From Propionibacterium sp. (GTDB taxonomy: Bacteria > Actinomycetota > Actinomycetes > Propionibacteriales > Propionibacteriaceae), in assembly GCA_022837595.1 (NCBI GenBank), contig JALHFX010000001.1, positions 1-64,000 of the forward strand: a stretch of DNA of 64,000 nucleotides, read 5' to 3'. Shown piece after piece: positions 16,011-23,826 of this stretch. The notes beneath the pieces were generated by a model, which was not told the origin of the DNA, did no database searches, and saw nothing but the letters and a program-made list of their open reading frames with translations. Both the position numbers and the translations under genes were made by a program. The stretch's first letter is position 1; each line of letters opens with the position of its first letter.

Positions 16011-17048
16011 TCAGCGCAACTCGTAACTGTAACCTTCAGCAATCCAGGGTAACGCCATACCCATGTCCTGCGCCCACTCTGCCATCATTCGCATAAAACT
16101 GTAGGGTCGGAACGGGCGATAAACGCGCAGCTTTTCGAGTCCGTACTTAGACTGGATCGACTCGATCGTTCCAATCTCATCGACTAGCCCGATCTCTTGT
16201 GCCACCACACCATTCCATACCTCCCCGGTCCCATAGTCGATACCCGATGTAAGCTTCTTTGCCCTTGCCAGCATCAAGTCTTCCCTAAACATCTCGCCCA
16301 TTTCGTCAACCAAGCTCTGAGCCTTGGCATTACCCTCTTCGTTTGGTGGGGCGAACGGATTCAACATCGACTTGAGTTCGCCAGACGAGAACGTCCTTTG
16401 CTGAACTCCGATGCGATCGAGCAACTGGTGAGCTTCCCACGCAGACAGAACTGCGCCGATTGAGCCTACGAGACTGTAACGACCAGCGTAGATGCTGTCT
16501 GTCTCCATCGCGATCAAGTACGCCGCGGAGGCACCAATCCCTTCGATCACTGCATGGATCGGGATTTCACTGGAAAGACGCATCTCGCGCACGAAGCTAC
16601 CTATGCGTTCGGCGTCCCCGGGCGCCCCCCCTGGTGAGTTAATCTGAAGCACCACGGCCTTCGTAGTCTTAGCTTCAAAGGCCGATCGAATGGCAGGAAT
16701 CAACGTGTCCGCCGTCACCAATTCACCAATCGTCCCAGAGATACGCACCACTGCCAGCTCAGGCTCGCGTTCTTTGAATCTCTCAAATATGTTCACCTTT
16801 ATGCCAAGGGTGCTTGTGTAAAACATCGCGTACAGCACAGCACCACCGATAAAGAAAGATGCGATCATGAAGCGCCGAAACAGCTTCCATCTGCGTTCGG
16901 ACCGCCGTTCTTTCAAAATATCTGCCAGCAGAATGCTCGCCATCGTATTGTGGAGCTCTGCCTCCGATACGGTTTTGTTTCCTGCAATGTCGAGATCCAT
17001 ATCTCCAGCTGCTTTCTTAGAAATCCACAGTCTGACTTTTCGTAGCAT
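16011..17048 (-). CDS. Membrane-anchored S49-family peptidase (SppA/SohB-like)
   Basis: A 345-residue protein. A cytoplasmic N-terminus of about 57 residues precedes one transmembrane segment (58-78), and the serine peptidase domain follows. Signatures are VVLQINSPGGAPG, the nucleophile region GIGASAAYLIA (Ser174) and the general base in SGELKSML (Lys226). This Ser-Lys dyad pattern is that of bacterial SppA, which digests signal peptides and membrane proteins from the periplasmic face. It is encoded in the traD operon, between the M15-like protein and a secreted protein. A role in processing transfer or exclusion proteins is inference. Confidence 0.88.
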   Translation of the reverse strand: MLRKVRLWISKKAAGDMDLDIAGNKTVSEAELHNTMASILLADILKERRSERRWKLFRRFMIASFFIGGAVLYAMFYTSTLGIKVNIFERFKEREPELAVVRISGTIGELVTADTLIPAIRSAFEAKTTKAVVLQINSPGGAPGDAERIGSFVREMRLSSEIPIHAVIEGIGASAAYLIAMETDSIYAGRYSLVGSIGAVLSAWEAHQLLDRIGVQQRTFSSGELKSMLNPFAPPNEEGNAKAQSLVDEMGEMFREDLMLARAKKLTSGIDYGTGEVWNGVVAQEIGLVDEIGTIESIQSKYGLEKLRVYRPFRPYSFMRMMAEWAQDMGMALPWIAEGYSYELR

Positions 17049-17056
17049 GGTGTTCT

Positions 17057-17590
17057 TCAGTTTCTAGCCAGTCCCCACGAACGCGGACGACCGGCATCAA
17101 GGTGAATGTGCTTTGAGGACCGGTAGAAGCCGACACCTCCCGTTCTTGCCCACTCGAGCATTCTGGCAACGTCCTCAGAGTTTGCGCCGGGAACCCAGAA
17201 ATCGACAGCGCGAAAGACGCCATTATTGTCAGGGAGATGCTGAGACTGATGGGCTCCTCCCACCTCACGATTGGTCACCTCCGTTCGGAGGCCGGACGTC
17301 GCCACGATCGGCGCCTTCAGCCCCCAGTGCGCGAGCCACGCTTGGACCCAAGCAAGGTTGCTGACGATCTGGGGATGGACCAATCCCTGACGGTTTGCAC
17401 GAACGTCACGCAAAAGGTATTGGAGGTAGGCAATCCCTTTCCCAGTGCTGATATCGAGCAGCACGCCATCCTGAGGGTTGTCGCGAGCGATCCAAAGCGT
17501 TCGCGGCAACTGTTGCGCGTGAGCAGGGAGAGGTAGCGCCGTGGCAACAGCAGCGCTGGCTGCAAATAACAGGAAATCTCGACGATTCAT
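17057..17590 (-). CDS. Tat-exported DUF882/peptidase M15-like protein
   Basis: A 177-residue protein. The start at 17590 gives a twin-arginine signal (MNRRDFLLFAASAAVATALP ... AHA). The mature domain shows the hedgehog/M15 (YcbK, DUF882) metal site: SGLRT, GGAHQSQH with His, AVDF with Asp, and HIHLDAGRPRSW. Such proteins bind zinc and act on peptidoglycan cross-links or modulate it. The start overlaps the stop of the upstream gene (TGATG). Within a transfer operon it may open the cell wall for the secretion apparatus, complementing the lytic transglycosylase at 27528. Confidence 0.82.
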   Translation of the reverse strand: MNRRDFLLFAASAAVATALPLPAHAQQLPRTLWIARDNPQDGVLLDISTGKGIAYLQYLLRDVRANRQGLVHPQIVSNLAWVQAWLAHWGLKAPIVATSGLRTEVTNREVGGAHQSQHLPDNNGVFRAVDFWVPGANSEDVARMLEWARTGGVGFYRSSKHIHLDAGRPRSWGLARN

Positions 17591-18549
17591 CACGCCGGAG
17601 TCCCAAAGTGGGCGGACCAATTCAGTCGGCCGTACTTAGATAGATATCGTCTCCCCGCAGCAACGTCGTCTTGATGCGAGCGAACCGGGTTTTTCCCTGT
17701 GAGATACCAGTGACCGACGAAATCGCTGACGATGTACTCCTCGTCCAGCATCACCAGGCTCTTTTCCCAATCCTTCAACGTGATTGTCGGCTCCATATCG
17801 ATTGCACGCCGGTAAAGCTCATGCACGTTGAGTCCGGGGTGTGACCAGAGCAAATCGCAAATGATCGCTGCACTTTTTCCATTCAAGAAATATGCGTGAT
17901 TTTCGATGAATGCTGGCACCGGGTCGATCAGAAACGGAAACTCGTGTTGGAAGCGCAGTTGCCTTAGCCAGAACTCGTAGTGGAACCGAAGTCTTATTAC
18001 ATCAGGCCGGACATACTCTCCAATCGTCTCGCAGCACAATGCAAAATTAATTCCTTCCCGTCCTTCACCCTCATGCTCTTCTCTGCCAAAGATGAAACGA
18101 ACCGCCTGCATCACTCTTTCGTGCGAGTAGACGATGTTCTTCGGGCGCTTCGTTGGGTAGGCAAGCTCTGGCAACAGTGCAGTTGCGTAGTGCATGATGA
18201 TCTGGAATGCCTGGCGTGGAGGGCCTTCCTCGAAGTCTTCTGCCGTAACAACGCCCTCTGTGTCCTTGATATTCAGGGTACTAAGGGCCGCTTGAATCTT
18301 CTGACTTGCAGATGATTCAGCTTCCGCTTCCGCGAAGTCATCAAAACTGAAGTCTGCCGCGAAATCGTCAAGAGAATCCGCGACATCCAGTTCCTCAAGG
18401 TCGGTCCCTTCTGCAAAAAATTGCTCAAAGGGGGGAGGGTCACCTTTCAAGACTTCAAGACTATTCTCTTCAAGCCATTTATCGCTGAACACAACCTCGT
18501 CTGCAACTTCAATAGCCTCTTCAAGGGCATCCTTCTTGATTTTGCTCAC
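17590..18549 (-). CDS. Unknown acidic protein of the TraD operon
   Basis: A 319-residue cytoplasmic protein. The first 95 residues are strongly acidic and probably disordered (LEELDVADSLDDFAADFSF, DDFAEAEAES). The rest (about 100-319) is a folded helical domain with many aromatic residues (FHYEFWLRQLRFQHEFPFL, YIVSDFVGHWYLTG). No known family is recognised. Its place between the membrane protein and M15-like protein, directly behind traD, suggests a transfer accessory role such as substrate presentation to the coupling protein (inference). Confidence 0.65.
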   Translation of the reverse strand: MSKIKKDALEEAIEVADEVVFSDKWLEENSLEVLKGDPPPFEQFFAEGTDLEELDVADSLDDFAADFSFDDFAEAEAESSASQKIQAALSTLNIKDTEGVVTAEDFEEGPPRQAFQIIMHYATALLPELAYPTKRPKNIVYSHERVMQAVRFIFGREEHEGEGREGINFALCCETIGEYVRPDVIRLRFHYEFWLRQLRFQHEFPFLIDPVPAFIENHAYFLNGKSAAIICDLLWSHPGLNVHELYRRAIDMEPTITLKDWEKSLVMLDEEYIVSDFVGHWYLTGKNPVRSHQDDVAAGRRYLSKYGRLNWSAHFGTPA

Positions 18550-18570
18550 GTCTCAATCCATCCTCATCGG

Positions 18571-18876
18571 TCAAGTCTTGATCTTCTCTTTTGCTGCCCC
18601 ACCTATCTGGCTTTCATCGGGAGACAAAAAGACTTGCTTTCTGCTATTAAAGAGATGCCAGATCAACGTAACGTGCGCCTTGTAAATTCCCTTTATCAGA
18701 TAGATGACTGTATTGAAGACGCGAGTACCGGTCTCGCCCCCAACGACTCCGACAAACTTCATAAACATTTCACGAGTTGCCGGAATGAGCATCAAGATGA
18801 GGAATATCGCAAGACCGTAGAAAAGTGACTTGCGAATTCCGTCAACCAACATCTCTCCGAGTGACCATTCGTTCAT
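18571..18876 (-). CDS. Small membrane protein next to TraD
   Basis: A 101-residue protein with one clear transmembrane segment (about residues 18-34, LFYGLAIFLILMLIPA) and a second weaker hydrophobic stretch (FMKFVGVVGG to TVIYLIKGIY). A hydrophilic C-terminus follows. Its ATG overlaps the TraD stop by 4 bases, implying translational coupling and possibly a physical partner of the coupling protein, comparable in position to small proteins beside TraD/TraJ in IncC plasmids. Family not identified. Confidence 0.65.
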   Translation of the reverse strand: MNEWSLGEMLVDGIRKSLFYGLAIFLILMLIPATREMFMKFVGVVGGETGTRVFNTVIYLIKGIYKAHVTLIWHLFNSRKQVFLSPDESQIGGAAKEKIKT

Positions 18877-20579
18877 GACATTTTCCGGGAGAGATATTTT
18901 TCCGCGTTCTTGAAGAAGTCTGCACCTTTGACGGCACGCTTCCTGAATCTGTGCACACGTGGTTTTCCGAACTTCTTCGCTTCTTGAGAATCGAATTTCA
19001 GCATGGGTATTTTGAGGTGGTGCACCTGATCACCGCCATAGAGCATCACGCACTCACCTTTCCCAAGCGCCTTGAGCTGATCGGCGCTAACCCGGTTTTC
19101 CTCTTGCTCCTTGTAGGTCACCGTCTCGCTGAGACCCTCGCTTTCGCTGGCTGCGGGGTCGAGACGAAGAAGCTGGGAGCTGGTCCCCTTATTTCGCGCC
19201 TCCGCAACTTGCCGTACGTTGACGATGTGCATTCCCGCGACTTCCGCCATCTCTTCCGCAGACGCCTGCGTTCCGACCTTGAAAATCAGCTTCGTCCAGG
19301 TGTTTCCGATGACCATCTCGGCAAACTCTTCACTGATCGCTTTGAAGTTCGCCATGGTCTGGGCGGCCGGACAGAGGATCACTCGGGCAGAGCGAGCTTG
19401 CTCAAAAGGCCTTGTCATGTTCATGGAAACGTACCCGCCTGCTTCGTCCATGAAGAAGAAGTGAGGTATCTGAAGCTTGTTTTCTTCGGGTAGATCCTGA
19501 AGCCACGAGATCGACGTTCTAAAATCAGAGATGAACATCTTGGCGAAGTTCATCGCTGCTTCGTTCTTCCCCATCGTAGGCAACTGAACATAGATGATCT
19601 TGTTGTTCATAATTGCTTCGAAGAGGTTCAAATCTGGCGTGTACGAGTTCAGTACTTCACCGAATTTTCCTGTTCCCAACAGATACATGCGTTGCCCAAT
19701 GCCACCGAACACTTCCTTCAGCCGTTTCATGTCGATGGTGGCATCTGCGCCAGGCTTAGCCGAATACCGAAACTGATCGACAAAAAGACTAAAGGCTCTA
19801 GCCTCATCGGAGTTTGGGGCGACCTCCATGAGCTTGCGCTCAAGCTCTTCAAGAGCCTTGGAGTTCATCAGCATGACCGCGAAGTCAATGAAGTTGTAGG
19901 CCAATCCGGCCTTTTTCATTGCTGAAACCAGAGTCACGATGCCTTGGTGCGCGGCCTTTCTGTAGTAGTCCGTTCCCGGATTGGAGTCATTCTGAGGAAT
20001 GGTTGAGATCGGCCGGTCAGCAATCTCGTCTGGATCACCATAGAGCAACGGATTGTAGGTGTTGCTCATTTCGGGCCGGCCGGGGTTGATGATGAAAAGG
20101 TCACGCTCCCGACCGCACCAGGCGCACATCTGCCAGATTTTTTGCAGTTCCTCGTCCGTCATCTTGCCGTCGATGAACGTGAGCCCGCCCCCGCGTGCAA
20201 TCTGCTGAAAGATCAGGTTGGCGCCCAGGACGGTCTTGCCAACGCCGCTTTGACCCAGAATGAACAGATGCCGCATGAGGTCTTCGTCCGGCACATACAC
20301 GGGCCTTCCGTCCTCGACCTTGTAGCCAATAAGCATTCCCGCTCCTCCAGCCAGATCAGGGGTTTTGGCTGACGACGAGATCGCTACGTTCGAGTCGAAC
20401 GCAGCCTTTGAGAAAGACACCTTCTCCAGCACCCGATAGCCCAGCCACGTAGTACCGGCCATTGCCAGCGCAGCCGCATGATGGGGATCGACCCCTACAA
20501 ACGGAGTTGTTGCGGCGACTGCTGCGCCGAGACTGCAAAGGGCAACCGCATCAGAGCATCCGCCAAGTCGTGGAAGCAT
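18873..20579 (-). CDS. traD: Type IV coupling protein, TraD/TrwB-like ATPase
   Basis: A 568-residue coupling protein that would dock relaxosome DNA to the secretion channel and pump it. Two hydrophobic segments lie near residues 10-30 and 34-50. Walker A is GQSGVGKT at 109-116, followed by TFIDGKMTDEE, and Walker B is HFFFMDEAGG. FEQARSARVILCPAAQTM and a C-terminal basic tail follow. It is shorter than F TraD (about 717) and lacks its long acidic tail. The start at 20579 is chosen for AGAAGGA upstream. First gene of a leftward operon and divergent from dsbC, with 62 bases between. Confidence 0.88.
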   Translation of the reverse strand: MLPRLGGCSDAVALCSLGAAVAATTPFVGVDPHHAAALAMAGTTWLGYRVLEKVSFSKAAFDSNVAISSSAKTPDLAGGAGMLIGYKVEDGRPVYVPDEDLMRHLFILGQSGVGKTVLGANLIFQQIARGGGLTFIDGKMTDEELQKIWQMCAWCGRERDLFIINPGRPEMSNTYNPLLYGDPDEIADRPISTIPQNDSNPGTDYYRKAAHQGIVTLVSAMKKAGLAYNFIDFAVMLMNSKALEELERKLMEVAPNSDEARAFSLFVDQFRYSAKPGADATIDMKRLKEVFGGIGQRMYLLGTGKFGEVLNSYTPDLNLFEAIMNNKIIYVQLPTMGKNEAAMNFAKMFISDFRTSISWLQDLPEENKLQIPHFFFMDEAGGYVSMNMTRPFEQARSARVILCPAAQTMANFKAISEEFAEMVIGNTWTKLIFKVGTQASAEEMAEVAGMHIVNVRQVAEARNKGTSSQLLRLDPAASESEGLSETVTYKEQEENRVSADQLKALGKGECVMLYGGDQVHHLKIPMLKFDSQEAKKFGKPRVHRFRKRAVKGADFFKNAEKYLSRKMS

Positions 20580-20641
20580 TTGATATCCTTCTGGGTGACA
20601 GTTACTATTCCATTTGTCTTTTCTTGTAAGGTTATCACACG

Positions 20642-21379
20642 ATGCTTTCAAAATTCGCCCGAACTCTGTCTGTTACCGCTCTGGCCGCCGCTTGTGTGGT
20701 GGGCAGTGCGTTTGCTGCAACCACCGAAGAGGCAGAACTTAAGGCCTACCTGGAGAAGACCTATCCCAACACTCCGATCGCTGAAATCAAGCGCTCTCCG
20801 GTGCCTGGAATCTTTCAAGTGACTATGGGGCGTACGGTCGCTTTCGCAGACAAATCGGGGCGTTACTTCATCTTTGGCCCGATGTTCGACATGAAGGAAC
20901 AAGTCGACCTGACCGCAGAGGCCCGCAACAACCTGTCACGCGCCAAGTGGGACTCGCTTCCGCTCGATCTTGCTTTCAAGGTGGTCAAGGGCGACGGAAG
21001 CAGGAAGTTCGCCGTATTCACCGACCCTGATTGTCCGTTCTGCAAGCGATTCGAGCAGGAACTCATGAAGCTGGACAACTACACCATGCATGTCTTCCTG
21101 AGTCCGATCGCGTCCTTGCATCCGAACGCCAAAGAGAAGGCTGAATCCGTGTGGTGCTCCAAAGACAGAGCACAGGCCTGGACGGCAATGATGGTAGAAG
21201 GGGTGACCCCCCCCGTCGCGACGTGCGACAACCCCCTTGAGAAGATCGAGCGCCTGTCACGCGAAATTGGTGTTTCCGGAACCCCGTCCTTGGTCCGCGA
21301 CGACGGCACCTTCAAGGCCGGCTACATGCCCGTGGCCGCCATGGACGCATGGCTTAACGACTCGAGCGCGAAACGATGA
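20642..21379 (+). CDS. dsbC: DsbC-type disulfide isomerase
   Basis: A 245-residue periplasmic thioredoxin-fold protein with a signal peptide (to about residue 25) and a short N-terminal dimerisation domain (30-95). A linker leads to a catalytic domain with CPFC at 131-134 and the cis-Pro loop GTPSLV. It would isomerise disulfides in the cysteine-rich transfer proteins TraN, TraU and TraH. Transfer-region DsbC homologues are normal in IncC/SXT/R27-like systems. Head of a rightward operon with overlapping starts: dsbC-traW-traU-trbC-traN. Confidence 0.9.
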   Translation: MLSKFARTLSVTALAAACVVGSAFAATTEEAELKAYLEKTYPNTPIAEIKRSPVPGIFQVTMGRTVAFADKSGRYFIFGPMFDMKEQVDLTAEARNNLSRAKWDSLPLDLAFKVVKGDGSRKFAVFTDPDCPFCKRFEQELMKLDNYTMHVFLSPIASLHPNAKEKAESVWCSKDRAQAWTAMMVEGVTPPVATCDNPLEKIERLSREIGVSGTPSLVRDDGTFKAGYMPVAAMDAWLNDSSAKR

Positions 21380-22011
21380 ATCCAGTGCGGCCAGGAACCA
21401 AGATCCTGCTCGCCTGCTTGACCGCGCTAATGTGCTCCTCAGCTTCCGCCGAGCGCATCGGCTCAACGTATGGGCAAACATGGCCGATCGCTGAGCCAGA
21501 CATGGTTGAACAGATCAAGGATCTCATCAAACGGCTTCAGTCGAATGGCGAGATGGATGCAATGCAACGGCGCTTTCAAGAAGAAACGCTTGCGGCATTC
21601 TCTGACCCTCCCCCAGTTCCAGGGATCAGTTACGCCACAGAGAACAAGACTTGGCACTTCGATCCGTCTGTCAGTTTTTCCGAGGATGTAGTCGACGAAC
21701 AAGGGCGGGTCGTAGCAAAAGCGGGCGTCGTCTACAACCCCTTCAACTACATCGCCCTCTCCAAGTCACTCGTCTTTATCGATGCTCGGGATGAGAAGCA
21801 GGTTTCTATCGCTGCTCGCTACCTTGAGGAAAATCCGCTCAATCGAGTGGTGCTGGTCGGAGGCTCCTGGCGTGAGCTCCAAGACCGCTGGAAAGTGAAG
21901 ATCTACTACGACCAGCACGGAAAACTGACCCAGCACTTCGGTATCAAGCGCGTTCCAGCAGTCCTCTCTCAAGATGGAATGAAGATACGCGTCGATGAGG
22001 TAACCCAATGA
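21376..22011 (+). CDS. traW: F-type pilus assembly protein TraW
   Basis: A 211-residue exported protein with the TraW pattern: signal peptide, then GSTYGQTWPIAEPDM directly after cleavage, a helical segment, RTWHFDPS-like KTWHFDPSV, FNYIALSKSLVFID and DQHGKLTQHFGIKRVPA. TraW is periplasmic and needed for F-pilus assembly together with TrbC. The start overlaps dsbC by 4 bases and the stop overlaps traU by 4 bases. Confidence 0.93.
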   Translation: MNPVRPGTKILLACLTALMCSSASAERIGSTYGQTWPIAEPDMVEQIKDLIKRLQSNGEMDAMQRRFQEETLAAFSDPPPVPGISYATENKTWHFDPSVSFSEDVVDEQGRVVAKAGVVYNPFNYIALSKSLVFIDARDEKQVSIAARYLEENPLNRVVLVGGSWRELQDRWKVKIYYDQHGKLTQHFGIKRVPAVLSQDGMKIRVDEVTQ

Positions 22012-23063
22012 TCAAGCGTCTCTTGCCCCTCATCGCATTCGTTCTTGCGCTGTTGACGCCTCTCCCGTCCTTCGCGCAAACCTGCCCCGGTAAATTTCCA
22101 AATCCACTAACGGATATCTGTTGGAGTTGCATGTTTCCAATTCGCATCTTCAATGCAAACGTCCTTTCTATGGGACAAGAAGATGCTCTGACTCGAGACA
22201 GCTCTCTGCTATGCAGCTGTCTGGATAAAGGGGGTAGTACGGTTTTTGGCGTTCCAGTGGAATTCTGGGAGCAATCGCGCTTTGCAGAGGTCGTCAACGA
22301 GCCTTATTGCTACCCGATGCTTGGCGGTATGCAGTTGGACATCTCTTTTCGAGGCCTGATTGGCGGAACAACAGAAGAGATCACAACCGCTACAGACTAT
22401 GACCAAGGTGCCATCCGTTCCGGCGAAAAGTCGTTCCGCAATATCAACTATTACGTCTCGCCCTTCATGTTCATCATGCAAACGGTGATGGACAACGATT
22501 GCATGGAGAAACTCAACTTCGACCTGGCCTACACATCGAACCTTGACCCTATGTGGGACGATCCGGAGCTCGCGGGAATCATCACCCCATACATGTATGC
22601 CTTCGCTGACACTGCTGCTCAAAATGCCTGCGCAGTCGACTGTGGGGCTGCCGCGGTGGGCTTTCCGATCTCCAGTCTGTTCTGGTGCGCAGGTTGCAAC
22701 GGCGGAACATATCCACTGACAGGCGATAACACATCGCATCTTTCCGCCGAGCAAACGGGACGACTGCTGACTCAGCGGTTGCTGGCAAAGATGCATGCAT
22801 CTGGAATGATCTGGGCCACACATGGTAGCGACGCGATGTGCCGTGTAGGGTATCCGATGCTGATGATGGATAAGCGTGCCTATAAGGTGTCCCGCACCTT
22901 TTACATTCCCCAAAGAAAGGTTGCCGGCCGGTGTTGCGATCCTCTGGGCCGAATGACTGATCTTGCCGAAATAGGAGCAGAAGTTCCCGTCTATGGCAAA
23001 GACATGGGCTACACCATTTTCCGCAAACGTCATTGCTGCCAGGGAGTTGTAGACCTGCAATGA
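22008..23063 (+). CDS. traU: Conjugal transfer protein TraU
   Basis: A 351-residue exported, cysteine-rich protein of usual TraU length. Family landmarks are CPGKFPNPLTDICWSCMFPI after the signal peptide, CSC, PYCYPMLGG and FWCAGCNGGTYPL. A C-terminal GYTIFRKRHCC block is also present. TraU is periplasmic and more important for DNA transfer than for pilus growth. Its many cysteines are probably paired by the operon's DsbC. Overlaps traW and trbC by 4 bases each. Confidence 0.95.
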   Translation: MIKRLLPLIAFVLALLTPLPSFAQTCPGKFPNPLTDICWSCMFPIRIFNANVLSMGQEDALTRDSSLLCSCLDKGGSTVFGVPVEFWEQSRFAEVVNEPYCYPMLGGMQLDISFRGLIGGTTEEITTATDYDQGAIRSGEKSFRNINYYVSPFMFIMQTVMDNDCMEKLNFDLAYTSNLDPMWDDPELAGIITPYMYAFADTAAQNACAVDCGAAAVGFPISSLFWCAGCNGGTYPLTGDNTSHLSAEQTGRLLTQRLLAKMHASGMIWATHGSDAMCRVGYPMLMMDKRAYKVSRTFYIPQRKVAGRCCDPLGRMTDLAEIGAEVPVYGKDMGYTIFRKRHCCQGVVDLQ

Positions 23064-23824
23064 AAAAACAACTCGCGACCTTATTTCTCTCAACGCTTTC
23101 TGCTTATGCGTTCTCAGAGAATCTCCATCCGACATCTACCGAATACGACAGGATCAGAACGGAATCGAAAGAGCTTTTTGACAAAGCCGACGTAAAGCTT
23201 AAAGACGATGAAGCACAGCTTCGTGTCGAAGGCATGGACTCAATGAATAAGGCCATGCGGGCAGCACGGGCCCTCAAAGGCACGAATCAGCTCGGCGTTA
23301 CAACCGACGCAGCAGCAAAGAAGGCTGCAGGGGAAAAGGATTTCTCTGACCTCAACGAACTCGTCAAGCGGTACGAGAGTGCACGCACCTCCGAGGCTGC
23401 GCCGACAAACTCCGACGGCACCCTCATGCTGTTTGTCTCGTTCTCAATGCCACCCGACGTTATCCGCGAGTACTCGCGGCAGGCACAAGCCGCTGGGGCA
23501 ACGCTCGTGCTTCGAGGTAACTACAAGGGCGGGACGGTTCGACGCACCACGGAGCAGGCCGGCGCACTAAACGCCGGCGGTGCTGGGTGGATTATCAATC
23601 CCGAGGTGTTCACCGGCTACAAGATCGACGCTGTACCCGCGTTAGTCCTGTCCCGTGACAATCTGAATGTCGACGACGAAGGCTGTTTTCCAGTTGGCGA
23701 GTACGCCTCCGTTTTTGGAGATATATCGATCATCGGTTCTCTCGAGAAAATATCCCAGAGCGCAACCAAGCCAGAGATTCGACAACTTGCAGCTAAGCGG
23801 CTTGCGATGATCAAGGAGAAATAG
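23060..23824 (+). CDS. trbC: Pilus assembly protein TrbC (F-type)
   Basis: A 254-residue protein starting at ATG 23060, which overlaps the traU stop and begins a signal peptide (MKKQLATLFLSTLSAYAFS). A helical region (residues 25-110) precedes the TrbC domain, which has a thioredoxin-like core without CxxC: LMLFVSFSMPPDVIREYSRQ, GATLVLRGNYKGG and DAVPALVLSRD. TrbC works with TraW in the periplasm during pilus assembly. TraW and TrbC remain separate genes here, as in F. Confidence 0.92.
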   Translation: MKKQLATLFLSTLSAYAFSENLHPTSTEYDRIRTESKELFDKADVKLKDDEAQLRVEGMDSMNKAMRAARALKGTNQLGVTTDAAAKKAAGEKDFSDLNELVKRYESARTSEAAPTNSDGTLMLFVSFSMPPDVIREYSRQAQAAGATLVLRGNYKGGTVRRTTEQAGALNAGGAGWIINPEVFTGYKIDAVPALVLSRDNLNVDDEGCFPVGEYASVFGDISIIGSLEKISQSATKPEIRQLAAKRLAMIKEK

Positions 23825-23826
23825 CC

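Noticed and set aside
22209..23135. Long minus-strand open frame (308 codons) over traU
   Set aside because: TraU on the plus strand matches its family along the whole length; the opposite frame has unlikely composition and no ribosome binding site.
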